Shown: positions 17,961 through 26,323, counted from the first letter of the stretch. The stretch is DNA of 64,000 bases from an uncultured Lachnospiraceae bacterium (GCA_900551115.1 URUY01000001.1:62001-126000), one strand, 5' to 3'. The notes: generated by a model from the sequence alone, not told the origin. Translations and numbers: made by a program.

Positions 17961-19023
17961 TTATCATGATGAACAAAATAAACAAAATATTGTAAAGCTT
18001 CGTTCCATCTTAGAAACACTGCCGCCCTTTTGCCAGGAATTTTTCCGGGGAATTTCCGATACAACTTCTACCCGGACACGTTTAGCCTATGCTTATGATA
18101 TCAGAGTCTTTTTTGAATTTCTGCATGAAACAAATCCCGTATGTGCCAAAATAGATATTCGGGAAATCCCTATCTCTGTGTTAAATCAGGTTACAAGACA
18201 GGATATTGAAGAATATTTATCTTATATCAGCTACTACGAAAAGGAAGGCCGGGAAATTACGAACACAGAACGCGGAAAAGCAAGAAAGCTTTCCTGTCTC
18301 CGCAGCTTTTATAATTACTATTTTCAAACTGAACGTATCGAGAAAAATACAGCCGCACTTGTTCCTGTTCCAAAGCTTCATGAAAAAGCAATTATCAGGC
18401 TGGAAGAAAATGAAGTTGCAACGCTCTTAGACCAGGTAGAAGCCGGAAGCAAACTTACAAAAAAAGAACTTGCTTATCACGAAAAAACCAAAACACGTGA
18501 TGTTGCACTGCTTACACTCCTTTTAGGAACCGGAATCCGTGTTTCCGAATGCGTAGGGCTGGATATTCAGGATGTTGACTTTGATAACAATGGAATCAAA
18601 ATTCGCCGAAAAGGCGGTTACGAAGCAGTTGTATATTTTGGAGAAGAAGTGGAACAGGCATTAAAAGAATATATTGAACAGCGAAAGCATATCATTCCGT
18701 CCTCAGGACACGAAAATGCTTTATTCCTTTCTCTGCAAAACCGTCGTATTGCTGTCCGTTCAGTAGAAAATCTTGTAAAAAAATATGCTTCCCGCGTTAC
18801 AACATTAAAAAAAATTACGCCGCATAAATTAAGAAGCACCTATGGTACTACACTTTACAAAGAAACCGGTGATATTTATCTGGTTGCAGATGTACTGGGA
18901 CATAAAGATGTTAATACTACCCGAAAGCATTATGCTACTATGGAAGACGAACGCCGCAGAATGGCTGCCAAGGTAGTCAAACTCCGGGAAGAAAAATACA
19001 GCGATAAAGGAGACACCCCCTAA
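17944..19023 (+). CDS. Tyrosine recombinase (XerS/XerC-D-like)
   Basis: Site-specific recombinase of 359 residues. All catalytic residues are in place: Arg199 (GTGIRVSE), Lys223, His294 and Arg297 (PHKLRSTYG), His320 (LGHKDV) and the nucleophile Tyr330 (RKHY). The N-terminal 140 residues form a core-binding SAM-like domain. The length and arrangement resemble the single-recombinase XerS system of some Firmicutes more than 300-residue XerC or XerD. It overlaps the ttcA-like gene, no phage or integrative-element genes surround it, and it lies about 2 kb from lexA. A housekeeping role in chromosome dimer resolution is therefore more likely than an integrase role, but I found no dif site here. 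Confidence 0.87.
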   Translation: MANKSNYHDEQNKQNIVKLRSILETLPPFCQEFFRGISDTTSTRTRLAYAYDIRVFFEFLHETNPVCAKIDIREIPISVLNQVTRQDIEEYLSYISYYEKEGREITNTERGKARKLSCLRSFYNYYFQTERIEKNTAALVPVPKLHEKAIIRLEENEVATLLDQVEAGSKLTKKELAYHEKTKTRDVALLTLLLGTGIRVSECVGLDIQDVDFDNNGIKIRRKGGYEAVVYFGEEVEQALKEYIEQRKHIIPSSGHENALFLSLQNRRIAVRSVENLVKKYASRVTTLKKITPHKLRSTYGTTLYKETGDIYLVADVLGHKDVNTTRKHYATMEDERRRMAAKVVKLREEKYSDKGDTP

Positions 19024-19069
19024 TCCTGCGGCATATTTCCTTTTCTGTTTTCGCTGATATACAAAAATT

Positions 19070-19525
19070 TTAGTGACCCCTTATATCAAAATCATTGAAA
19101 GCACCTTTTGAACTTCCCCATGAATAAATAATATAATAACCTTCCCCTGCGATATCCGTGTCAAAAGATAATTGGCCATGTTCTATCACTTCAATCTTTG
19201 AAGTCTGTTGTATTTCCACACAATATGTCCAATCATTATCTGCATAACCGGAATAATGTTGCCTTAATTCATCAAGCGATAAGGAGCTTTTAACAAGAAT
19301 AGCACCAAAATACTGCATTCCATTACCATTCCCAACAAGTTTTCCTGCTAAAGATTTGCTTTCTATCAGTTCTGTATTATCAGGTAACGGAAGAGAAATA
19401 ATATCTTTTGCCGTTTCCGATGCAATATAATCGTTCCTCAATGGAATTATTATGACCAAAAATAACCATAAAAGACACAATAAAACGCCAACTGTGCCGA
19501 ACAATATTATTAATATTTTTTTCAT
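19070..19525 (-). CDS. Hypothetical protein with N-terminal membrane anchor
   Basis: A 151-residue protein I do not recognise. Residues 4-30 are one strongly hydrophobic helix (IILFGTVGVLLCLLWLFLVI) after a Lys-Lys start, suggesting a membrane anchor or uncleaved signal. There is no lipobox. The rest is predicted extracytoplasmic and includes LPLPDNTELIESKS and a Trp/Tyr-rich C-terminal part. An AGGGAGATG ribosome site precedes the ATG. It is followed 46 bases later by the end of the recombinase gene on the opposite strand. The methyltransferase gene lies upstream with a 68-base gap and may share its transcript. Confidence 0.7.
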   Translation of the reverse strand: MKKILIILFGTVGVLLCLLWLFLVIIIPLRNDYIASETAKDIISLPLPDNTELIESKSLAGKLVGNGNGMQYFGAILVKSSLSLDELRQHYSGYADNDWTYCVEIQQTSKIEVIEHGQLSFDTDIAGEGYYIIYSWGSSKGAFNDFDIRGH

Positions 19526-19593
19526 TTCACATCTCCCTCAAAATTCCGATTTTACACATATATTATAACACCAATATTTGAATTTGGAAGTTA

Positions 19594-20343
19594 TTACAAA
19601 GAACATTCATACAAAAACATTTCTGTCAGATTATTTTCAGCAATCGTTTTATCATAAGACGAATACACATTTACTTTAGTAAATCCTATTTCACTTAAAT
19701 AGGGTTCTATTTCTCGCAGTTCATAAAGATGTGTTTGAAAATCCATTTTCTCTTGCTGTAACAATTTTGTTCCATCATACAATTCATAAATACTTGGAGA
19801 AAACTGCGTATGCGTTTTTTCATCATAATAATTTTTTTCCTTAAGAGTCAATTCAAATCCTTCTTTTGTCTTTACAGATATTGAGTTCTTATAGTCCGAA
19901 TCATCAGGACACCTGTCAGCTATTGTATCAACTGCAAAAACAAACTTACCGCCTTTTTTCAATAAGCCTTTCATTTTATGCAAAAGCTTTCTGCATAACT
20001 TCATGTCCGTAAATAATGATACAGAACCGGAAGATATAAAAATATAATCATATTTTTCTTCTGAATTATATTCCAGTATATCCTTTTGAAATACTTTTGC
20101 ATTAGGTGCTTTTTCATTCAGTTTCGCAAGCATTTCTGTTGACAAATCTATCCCACTAATATCAAATCCTCTTTCTAAAAAAGGAATTAAAAATCTACCA
20201 CTGCCACATAAAGGTTCTAAAATTTTCATTCCTTTTTCAGCATAAGAAAGATAAAAGAATAATTCGTCTTGTGGTGCGTCCTTGTGTAAAATTTCATACA
20301 TTTCTGTACATAGACTACCGTAATAATTTTTAACCATTTTCAT
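19594..20343 (-). CDS. Class I SAM-dependent methyltransferase
   Basis: A 249-residue cytoplasmic methyltransferase of unknown substrate. Motif I for SAM binding is ILEPLCGSGRF at residues 41-51, followed by the acidic end of beta-2 (GIDLS) and a YDYIFISSGSVSLF motif IV region. The fold is the Methyltransf_25/11 type. The start has a good GAGGAAA ribosome site and no competing upstream start. Neighbours (membrane-anchored unknown protein downstream, LysM gene upstream) do not suggest a pathway. Confidence 0.85.
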   Translation of the reverse strand: MKMVKNYYGSLCTEMYEILHKDAPQDELFFYLSYAEKGMKILEPLCGSGRFLIPFLERGFDISGIDLSTEMLAKLNEKAPNAKVFQKDILEYNSEEKYDYIFISSGSVSLFTDMKLCRKLLHKMKGLLKKGGKFVFAVDTIADRCPDDSDYKNSISVKTKEGFELTLKEKNYYDEKTHTQFSPSIYELYDGTKLLQQEKMDFQTHLYELREIEPYLSEIGFTKVNVYSSYDKTIAENNLTEMFLYECSL

Positions 20344-20442
20344 ATTGGTTTCCTCGTAAATTCAAGTTTGTTAATTTGTCTGCGTAGATTATAGCACACA
20401 TATATGAATTTTTCTATATCCGGGTTCCATTTTAGCACCAAA

Positions 20443-20476
20443 GCGTAAAAAAAGGCACTGCTGTTTTGAGTGCCTT
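20443..20476 (-). terminator. Intrinsic terminator of the LysM gene
   Basis: Perfect 8-bp stem (20469-20476 with 20452-20459), 9-base loop, followed on the minus strand by a run of seven T (TTTTTTTACGC). It sits about 70 bases beyond the LysM stop and isolates the SOS gene from the methyltransferase. Confidence 0.85.
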
Positions 20477-20547
20477 AATTCCTAAAAAATCCAGTATTTG
20501 CAATAGCTTGCATATTTCAAGCGTTTTTAATACTACAAAATCAAATA

Positions 20548-20931
20548 CTATTTAAAAACTGCCGAATAATAGGGCACTACCAGATACTGACCTGCAATAA
20601 TATTTTCTTCCTGCAAATGATTAATTTCCATTACCTCATAAATATAATCACTAACAGAAGCATACTCTTCTCCCGCATATTCTTCTGCAATTGACCACAG
20701 GGATTCACCATATGCAACTTCAATGCTGGTATAATATTTATAAGAAACAGCTCCAGTATCAGAATTTGCCTCTGAAAGTATCGCATTATAAGAAACGGCC
20801 AGTATGATAACGAGAATAACTGTCAGTAATGCCATAATGCACTGTCTGTGAAACTGCCTTTTTCTCCTGATGCGGTTTCTTCTGCGCTTATATTCACTAT
20901 TCCACATTGCTTCATATGTTCTTGTATCCAT
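20548..20931 (-). CDS. LysM domain membrane-anchored protein, YneA-like SOS cell-division inhibitor candidate
   Basis: A 127-residue protein with a basic N-terminus (KRRRNRIRRKRQFHR), one membrane helix at about 33-50 and a C-terminal LysM domain at about 72-121 (YGESLWSIAEEYAG). This matches the size and layout of YneA, the SOS-induced division inhibitor of Bacillus, which is likewise encoded divergently from lexA. Here the lexA start lies 193 bases away across a spacer containing five LexA-like boxes. The promoter (TTGACA-17-TATAAT) carries one box between its hexamers. Sequence similarity to YneA beyond the layout was not tested, so the functional call rests on context. Confidence 0.82.
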   Translation of the reverse strand: MDTRTYEAMWNSEYKRRRNRIRRKRQFHRQCIMALLTVILVIILAVSYNAILSEANSDTGAVSYKYYTSIEVAYGESLWSIAEEYAGEEYASVSDYIYEVMEINHLQEENIIAGQYLVVPYYSAVFK

Positions 20932-20945
20932 TTTTCTACCTCTTC

Positions 20946-21057
20946 TGAATATATGTTCGCAAACATCTGTTCTTTTAACTGCATTATACAGAACATATTT
21001 TCGTATGTCAATAGGTTTTATGCAAATTTCCGAACATATTTTCTGAATATATGTTTG
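20946..21057. promoter_or_regulatory. Cluster of five LexA (SOS) boxes
   Basis: Five imperfect copies of the Gram-positive SOS box (CGAAC-4-GTTCG) lie at 20946-20959, 20960-20973, 20990-21003, 21031-21044 and 21044-21057. The first two abut, and the last two share one base. The third sits inside the promoter spacer of the LysM gene, and the fifth overlaps the lexA -35 box. Most have the central ATAT typical of strong sites. Confidence 0.8.
20983..21011 (-). promoter_or_regulatory. Consensus promoter of the LysM gene
   Basis: Perfect sigma-A hexamers on the minus strand: TTGACA at 21006-21011, 17 bases, TATAAT at 20983-20988. A LexA-like box fills the spacer, so strong expression is expected only when LexA is inactivated. 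Confidence 0.85.
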
Positions 21058-21083
21058 CTTTTTCTGTTTTCATATGTTATACT
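21055..21083 (+). promoter_or_regulatory. lexA promoter
   Basis: TTGCTT at 21055-21060, 17-base spacer, TATACT at 21078-21083, followed by the lexA ribosome site at 21112. LexA box five overlaps the -35 hexamer, indicating autorepression. Confidence 0.75.
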
Positions 21084-21124
21084 CATTTTAACAAACACGT
21101 TTTTATTTTATGGAGGGATGCTAC

Positions 21125-21742
21125 ATGGGCTATGGAAAAATAACTACAAAGCAGTTAGAAATATTAGAATATATTAAAGAAGAGATATTAAAAAGAGGCT
21201 ATCCACCCGCAGTAAGAGAAATCTGTGAGGCAGTAAATTTAAAATCTACCTCTTCTGTTCATTCTCATCTGGAAACCCTCGAAAAAAACGGTTATATACG
21301 CAGAGACCCAACCAAACCCCGTGCTATTGAAATCTGTGACGACAGTTTCCAAATGGTCCGAACAGAAATGGTCAGTCTTCCCGTAATCGGTACTGTTGCT
21401 GCCGGGGTACCTATTCTTGCACAGGAAAATATTGAAAATTACTTTCCCGTACCCGCAGAAGTAGTTCCGTCCGGTGAGTCCTTTGTTCTGAAGGTAAAAG
21501 GCGAATCCATGATTAATGCAGGTATTTACAGCGGTGATCAGATTTTTGTACAGTGCTGCAATACAGCACATAACGGTGATATCGTAGTGGCATTGGTTGA
21601 TGATTCTGCCACTGTTAAAACCTTTTATAAAGAAAACGGTCATATCCGTCTGCAACCCGAAAATGATACTATGGACCCTATTATCGTGGATGACTGCCAG
21701 ATTCTTGGTAAGGTCTTTGGAATTTTTCGCTTATATAAATAA
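21125..21742 (+). CDS. lexA: LexA repressor
   Basis: Transcriptional repressor of the SOS response and self-cleaving serine peptidase. With the chosen ATG at 21125 it has 205 residues. The N-terminal winged helix covers 1-70. The cleavage site is Ala93-Gly94 (VAAGVP), with catalytic Ser128 (GESM) and Lys165 (ATVK). An in-frame ATG exists at 21110, but the GGAGGG ribosome site at 21112-21117 lies between the two and is correctly spaced (7 bases) only for 21125. It is transcribed away from the LysM gene, with autoregulatory boxes in the shared spacer and a strong terminator after it. Confidence 0.97.
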   Translation: MGYGKITTKQLEILEYIKEEILKRGYPPAVREICEAVNLKSTSSVHSHLETLEKNGYIRRDPTKPRAIEICDDSFQMVRTEMVSLPVIGTVAAGVPILAQENIENYFPVPAEVVPSGESFVLKVKGESMINAGIYSGDQIFVQCCNTAHNGDIVVALVDDSATVKTFYKENGHIRLQPENDTMDPIIVDDCQILGKVFGIFRLYK

Positions 21743-21801
21743 TTTTATACAGTTAAATATTTTCTGTTCCTACCACAAAACAATTTATGCCAAACCACAA
21801 A

Positions 21802-21851
21802 ACAGAGCAGCAAAAGATTTTTTGTCCTCTGCTGCTCTGTTATTGTTTTTT
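21802..21851 (+). terminator. Intrinsic terminator of lexA
   Basis: Perfect 11-bp stem, 21802-21812 (ACAGAGCAGCA) with 21830-21840, loop 17 bases, followed by TATTGTTTTTT on the plus strand, about 60 bases after the lexA stop. Confidence 0.85.
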
Positions 21852-21952
21852 ACAGTTTCACTTTTATTTTTTACAGTTTCACTTTTATTAAGAATACAAA
21901 TCCCCAAAATCAAGAATATAAATTCAAAAAATCAAGAATCCAAATTCAAAAA
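21846..21952. repeat. Back-to-back short tandem repeats after the lexA terminator
   Basis: Two exact 21-bp copies (21846-21866, 21867-21887) are followed by a 22-bp unit in three copies (21887-21908 degenerate, 21909-21930, 21931-21952; the last two match at 20 of 22 bases). They fill the space between the lexA terminator and the end of the cytidylate-kinase-like gene. No coding role is apparent, and there are too few units for a CRISPR. Confidence 0.8.
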
Positions 21953-21958
21953 AACTTC

Positions 21959-22588
21959 CTAAAAAACATCTCCAAATCGTACTCTAATATATGCTTTGAT
22001 TTCTTCTACACAGCGTTCAAATCCCAGCTTTGAGCTATCCAGACACAAGTCATAATTTCTTGCATCAGTCCATTCTCTTCCGGTATAATACTTATAATAA
22101 TCAGCCCTTTTTTTATCAGTCCTTGCAATAAATTTATCCAGCTCTTTGAGACTCATGCTATGTTTCTTAGCCGCCTGCTCAATACAGAAATCCTCCGGTG
22201 CATGAATAAAGACGCTTAAAACATTATCATAGTCTTTCAGTACATAATCGGCACATCTGCCGATTATCACGCATGATTCTTCTTCTGCCAGTTCTTTTAC
22301 TATTTTAGCCTGATAATTAAATAAATTGTCATCAGAAGTAAAGTCATCGCTTTCAGGCGGTATTAGCTCTCCCTGATATACATTTGCGCTTTTAAACAAG
22401 GAAGGAGTTTTGGTTTCATCTGCTTTTACAAACAGAGATTCATTTATTCCGCTTTCGTCAGAAGCCAGTTTTATAAGTTCTTTATCATAATAATGAATCC
22501 CCAAATTATTTGCCAGCATTTCACCTATTGTCTTGCCGCCGCTGCCATACTGTCTGGCTATCGTAATAACAATATTTTTCTTTTCCAT
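21959..22588 (-). CDS. Cytidylate kinase-like family P-loop protein (first copy)
   Basis: A 209-residue P-loop nucleotide kinase-like protein. The nucleotide-binding loop is RQYGSGGKT at residues 12-20, and the segment CVIIGRCADYVL resembles the CMP-kinase/AAA_26 core. It is annotated across Clostridia as cytidylate kinase-like, but it is not the Cmk of pyrimidine metabolism and its substrate is not known. A paralogue with the same motifs is at 33502-34134. It lies 64 bases downstream of livF on the same strand and could be the last gene of that transcript, although no functional link is evident. Confidence 0.85.
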   Translation of the reverse strand: MEKKNIVITIARQYGSGGKTIGEMLANNLGIHYYDKELIKLASDESGINESLFVKADETKTPSLFKSANVYQGELIPPESDDFTSDDNLFNYQAKIVKELAEEESCVIIGRCADYVLKDYDNVLSVFIHAPEDFCIEQAAKKHSMSLKELDKFIARTDKKRADYYKYYTGREWTDARNYDLCLDSSKLGFERCVEEIKAYIRVRFGDVF

Positions 22589-22652
22589 GTTCTCTACCCC
22601 GCTTTAAGCTTTTTCATTCTGATATTTATACAATATCGCTTACGAAACGTAA

Positions 22653-23363
22653 TTATTCACCTAAATACGCTTTTTTTACAGACGCATCATCCAAAAGTGC
22701 TGAAGCCTTTCCCGTCAATACGATTTTGCCTGTTTCCAGTACATAAGCCCTGTCTGCTATGGATAACGCTTTTTTTGCATTCTGTTCTACCAAAAGAACC
22801 GTTGTGCCGCTTTCGCTTACATCTTTAATGATATCAAAGATTTCATTTACAAAGATAGGAGAAAGCCCCATGGATGGTTCATCCATAAGAATAATCTGCG
22901 GATGAGACATAAGTGCCCTTCCCATAGCAAGCATTTGCTGTTCTCCTCCGGAAAGCGTGCCTGCTATCTGATTTTTTCTTTCCTCCAAACGCGGGAAACG
23001 CTTATAAACCATTTCCAGTGTTTCCGCGATTTCTGCTTTATCCTTTCTGGTATAGGCGCCCAGCTTCAGGTTTTGCAGTACTGTCATATTAGCAAAAACA
23101 CGTCTTCCCTCCGGAACATGTGCCATACCCATAGATACAATTTTGTGCCCCGGTATTTTCGTAATATCTGTTCCGTTATATATGACAGAACCATTCTGCG
23201 GAGTCAGAAGCCCGGTTATAGTATGCAGAATGGTGGTTTTTCCGGCGCCGTTTGCACCAATCAAGGCAATAACTTCTCCCTTGTTTACTTCAAAGGAAAC
23301 GCCCTTAATGGCCTGAATCATACCGTATGATACCTGTAAATCCTTTATTTCCAACATTGCCAT
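22653..23363 (-). CDS. livF: Branched-chain amino acid ABC transporter ATP-binding protein LivF
   Basis: One of two ATPases of the Leu/Ile/Val importer, 236 residues, normal length. Walker A is GANGAGKTT at about 36-44, the signature LSGGEQQ at about 138-144 and Walker B ILMDEPS at about 158-164. The C-terminal part (VEQNAKKALSIADRAYVLETG) is the usual LivF ending. It starts 12 bases after the livG stop with an AGGAGG site and is the fourth gene of livHMGF. Confidence 0.95.
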   Translation of the reverse strand: MAMLEIKDLQVSYGMIQAIKGVSFEVNKGEVIALIGANGAGKTTILHTITGLLTPQNGSVIYNGTDITKIPGHKIVSMGMAHVPEGRRVFANMTVLQNLKLGAYTRKDKAEIAETLEMVYKRFPRLEERKNQIAGTLSGGEQQMLAMGRALMSHPQIILMDEPSMGLSPIFVNEIFDIIKDVSESGTTVLLVEQNAKKALSIADRAYVLETGKIVLTGKASALLDDASVKKAYLGE

Positions 23364-23375
23364 CTTCTTTTCCTC

Positions 23376-24134
23376 CTATTCACCCAGATATGCCTTAATT
23401 ACTTCGGGACTATCCAGTACATCGGAGGTCCTTCCCTGACACAGGATACGGCCAAAATTCAGAACTGTCAACTCTTCACAGATACCGGAAACCAGTTTCA
23501 TATCATGTTCAATCAGTAAAATCGTCATATCAAATTTTTCTCTGACAAAACGGATAGTATCCATCAGTTCCTGGGTTTCATTTGGATTCATGCCGGCTGC
23601 CGGTTCATCCAATAAAAGCAGCTTGGGATTAGTTGCAAGCGCTCTTGCAATTTCCAGTTTTCTCTGCTTGCCATACGGCAGATTGGATGCCAGATGTTCC
23701 TTTTCCTCTTCAAGTCCGAAAACCCTTAATAAGGCTGCCGCATCATCATTCATCTGCTGTTCTGCTTTTCTGTATTTGGGAAGCCTGAAAATTCCTTCAA
23801 AGGTATTATAATGATATCTGTTATGAAGCCCTATTTTTACATTATCAAGTACCGTTAAGTCTTTAAACAGCCGAATATTTTGGAAGGTTCTTGCGATACC
23901 GGCCTTATTGATATCGATATTCTTCCGTCCTGTAATATCCTGACCATCCAATCTGATAATTCCCATATTAGGCTTATAAACACCTGTAAGCAGATTGAAA
24001 ACCGTTGTCTTTCCTGCACCGTTAGGTCCAATCAAGCCGTAAAGCTGGCCTTTCTCTATTTTCAGATTAAAATCATCAACTGCACGCAGTCCGCCAAAGG
24101 ATATGCCTAAGTTCTGTACTTCTAATAGTGCCAT
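23376..24134 (-). CDS. livG: Branched-chain amino acid ABC transporter ATP-binding protein LivG
   Basis: Second ATPase of the importer, 252 residues. Walker A is GPNGAGKTT, the signature region has the LivG-type variant LPYGKQRKLEIAR, and Walker B is LLLLDEPAAGMNP. The frame is open to an ATG at 24185, but that would overlap livM. The ATG at 24134 follows an AAAGGAGGA site and begins directly after the livM stop, so I chose it. The protein would pair with LivF on the cytoplasmic face of LivH/LivM. Confidence 0.95.
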   Translation of the reverse strand: MALLEVQNLGISFGGLRAVDDFNLKIEKGQLYGLIGPNGAGKTTVFNLLTGVYKPNMGIIRLDGQDITGRKNIDINKAGIARTFQNIRLFKDLTVLDNVKIGLHNRYHYNTFEGIFRLPKYRKAEQQMNDDAAALLRVFGLEEEKEHLASNLPYGKQRKLEIARALATNPKLLLLDEPAAGMNPNETQELMDTIRFVREKFDMTILLIEHDMKLVSGICEELTVLNFGRILCQGRTSDVLDSPEVIKAYLGE

Positions 24135-24136
24135 AC

Positions 24137-25219
24137 CTATCTTTCCTCCTTTGTGCGTTTTCTGCCTGAAAATTTTTCTTTCCATTTAGCAGTCTGTCTT
24201 GCTTTCCATTCCTGTGCCTTAGGGCTCCAGTTAAAGAGCATCATGGCTATCAGTACAATAGCATATACTAACATTCTGTACTGCGACATAAAACGAAGCA
24301 CCTCCGGGAGCAACGTTAAAATCGCTGCTGAAATAATGGAGCCTTTTATGGAACCGATACCGCCTAATACTACAAACACCAAAATCATAATGGACATATT
24401 GTAGCCAAAGTTATTGGTTGAAGCCTGCACATTGTTGTAATTATGCGCATAAAATGCGCCTGCCATGCCTGCTAAAGCTGCAGAAATCGTAAATGCCATA
24501 AGTTTATATTTCGTAACATTGATACCTACAGATTCCGCTGCTATTTGATTGTCTCTGATAGACATAATAGCACGCCCGTCTCTGGAATGAATTAAATTCA
24601 ATATAATAAATATGGTAATCAGAATCAATATAACACCTATGGTAAAATTGGCATCCTGCGGAGTCCCGGTTACACCTTGTGCCCCCTTTATAACTACAAC
24701 GCCATCCTCTTCCAACCCAAGGGACATAAAATCCTTCATGGAAAAATGAAAACCTTTGCTGTCATAACCAAAATAGATTAAATTTACGATATTTTTAATA
24801 ATTTCACCAAATGCCAGTGTCACAATTGCAAGATAATCGCCCTTCAGTCTCAATACGGGCATTCCTATTAAGAAGCCTATGATTCCGGCAGATACGGCAC
24901 CTACTATCAGTGCCAGGATAAACCGCAGCAGTGAAAGCTGTATCATATCAGCCATGCAGATGGAAAAGGACGCTCCTACAAAAGCACCGATACACATAAA
25001 GCCCGCATGCCCCAGACTCAATTCTCCCAAAATGCCGACGGTCAGATTTAAAGAAACTGCCAAAATAACATAGGTACATACCGGAACTAAAAGTCCCCGA
25101 AGCTGATAAGAAAGCAAACCGGCTGCAATCAGTATCTGTACGACAATATAAGCAACTATTACAAGGGCATAGGTTGTAAGATTCTGTTTTGCCTGCCTGG
25201 ATAAAACTATTTTTTTCAT
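24137..25219 (-). CDS. livM: Branched-chain amino acid ABC transporter permease LivM
   Basis: Inner-membrane permease of 360 residues with about eight to ten helices. The GRAIMSIRDNQIAAESVGI loop is the coupling region typical of LivM, preceded by SLGHAGFMCIGAFVGA. A TTG at 25222 is one codon upstream, but the ATG at 25219 fits the GGAGGAG site better. The C-terminus is basic and lies 2 bases before livG. It forms the channel with LivH. Confidence 0.95.
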   Translation of the reverse strand: MKKIVLSRQAKQNLTTYALVIVAYIVVQILIAAGLLSYQLRGLLVPVCTYVILAVSLNLTVGILGELSLGHAGFMCIGAFVGASFSICMADMIQLSLLRFILALIVGAVSAGIIGFLIGMPVLRLKGDYLAIVTLAFGEIIKNIVNLIYFGYDSKGFHFSMKDFMSLGLEEDGVVVIKGAQGVTGTPQDANFTIGVILILITIFIILNLIHSRDGRAIMSIRDNQIAAESVGINVTKYKLMAFTISAALAGMAGAFYAHNYNNVQASTNNFGYNMSIMILVFVVLGGIGSIKGSIISAAILTLLPEVLRFMSQYRMLVYAIVLIAMMLFNWSPKAQEWKARQTAKWKEKFSGRKRTKEER

Positions 25220-25232
25220 CAATATCTCCTCC

Positions 25233-26117
25233 CTATACTTTTTCCTGCATTTTTTTGCCTAAAATGCCGGTAGGCTTTACTACAAGCACTATAATCAAAA
25301 CGCCGAAAACAATAGCGTCTGACATTTGTGAGGAAATATATGCTTTACTTAATATTTCAATAATTCCTAAAAGCAGTCCGCCGATTAATGCACCCGGAAT
25401 AGAGCCGATACCACCAAAAACAGCCGCAACAAATGCCTTGATACCCGGCATGGAGCCGGTATACGGGGTCAGCGTCGGATATGCCGAACACAAAAGTACG
25501 CCTGCTATTGCCGCAAGTCCCGAACCGATTGCAAAGGTAAGAGCAATTGTTCCGTCCACATTAATTCCCATTAACTTTGCGGCTCCTTTATCTTCAGAAA
25601 CGGCTAACATTGCCTGCCCTGATTTTGTCTTTTTAATAAACAGCATAAGACAAACCATAACAACAATACAGGTAATAATGGTTACTATCGTCTCACCGGT
25701 AATATTAATCTGTCCGCCTGCCAGCTTTATAGGCGGAATATTCACAACAGATTCAAAGGATTTCGGTGCAGAACCAAAAATTAAAAGTGCAAGATTCTGC
25801 AACAAGTAACTGACACCGATTGCCGTAATGAGAACTGCAAGCGGAGATGCTGCATTTCTTAACGGACGATATGCTACCCTTTCAATGGTAATGCCAAGCA
25901 CAGTACAGACGATAACCGCCACTAATATGCCCAAAGCAGGCGGAAGTCCCAGAGTACTGACAATCGTAAAGGTAACAAAACCGCCTACCATAATAACGTC
26001 ACCATGAGCAAAATTCAGCATCTTTGCAATACCATAAACCATGGTATAGCCAAGCGCTATAATAGCATATACACTTCCCAAACTGATACCGCTGATTAAA
26101 TATGAAATAAATTTCAT
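25233..26117 (-). CDS. livH: Branched-chain amino acid ABC transporter permease LivH
   Basis: Membrane permease of about 294 residues, eight hydrophobic segments, with the LivH landmarks LNFAHGDVIMVGGF near the N-terminus and AVSEDKGAAKLMGIN in the coupling loop. A GTG three codons upstream (26126) is in frame, but the ATG at 26117 has the better spaced AGAGG site. It has its own strong promoter downstream of the livJ terminator, so the permease/ATPase genes can be expressed separately from the binding protein. Confidence 0.95.
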   Translation of the reverse strand: MKFISYLISGISLGSVYAIIALGYTMVYGIAKMLNFAHGDVIMVGGFVTFTIVSTLGLPPALGILVAVIVCTVLGITIERVAYRPLRNAASPLAVLITAIGVSYLLQNLALLIFGSAPKSFESVVNIPPIKLAGGQINITGETIVTIITCIVVMVCLMLFIKKTKSGQAMLAVSEDKGAAKLMGINVDGTIALTFAIGSGLAAIAGVLLCSAYPTLTPYTGSMPGIKAFVAAVFGGIGSIPGALIGGLLLGIIEILSKAYISSQMSDAIVFGVLIIVLVVKPTGILGKKMQEKV

Positions 26118-26165
26118 TTGCAACACCTCTGCATTATATTTTTCCTGTATACCATCGCTTCTAGT

Positions 26166-26194
26166 ATTATACCAATATACGTGTTATCGTGCAA
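26166..26194 (-). promoter_or_regulatory. Promoter of livHMGF
   Basis: On the minus strand, TTGCAC (26189-26194), 17 bases, TATAAT (26166-26171), about 50 bases before the livH start. It lies beyond the livJ terminator, giving the membrane and ATPase genes independent transcription. Confidence 0.75.
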
Positions 26195-26256
26195 CACCTT
26201 GTAATAGGATGGCAAATACCAATATTACAATCCGTATTGTAAGGCGCAATAATTTC

Positions 26257-26297
26257 CAAAAAAAAGACAAAGAGGGTCGCAGTTATCTGCAACCCTC
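26257..26297 (-). terminator. Intrinsic terminator after livJ
   Basis: An 11-bp stem with one G-T pair (26287-26297 with 26272-26282), ATAA loop, followed on the minus strand by TTTGTCTTTTTTTT. It starts 27 bases after the livJ stop. Partial read-through would give the usual excess of binding protein over transporter. Confidence 0.88.
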
Positions 26298-26323
26298 ATC
26301 GGTTACGCCATTTGTCAATTTGA

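Noticed and set aside
17944..19023. Integrase of a mobile element
   Set aside because: No excisionase, phage, conjugation or attachment-site repeats nearby; length and context fit a housekeeping Xer recombinase better.
20823..21011. Small minus-strand open frame (62 codons) across the LysM promoter
   Set aside because: It overlaps the promoter and LexA boxes and the start of the LysM frame; no ribosome site supports it.
21846..21952. Possible CRISPR array
   Set aside because: Units are tandem without spacers, only two to three copies each, and no cas gene is present.
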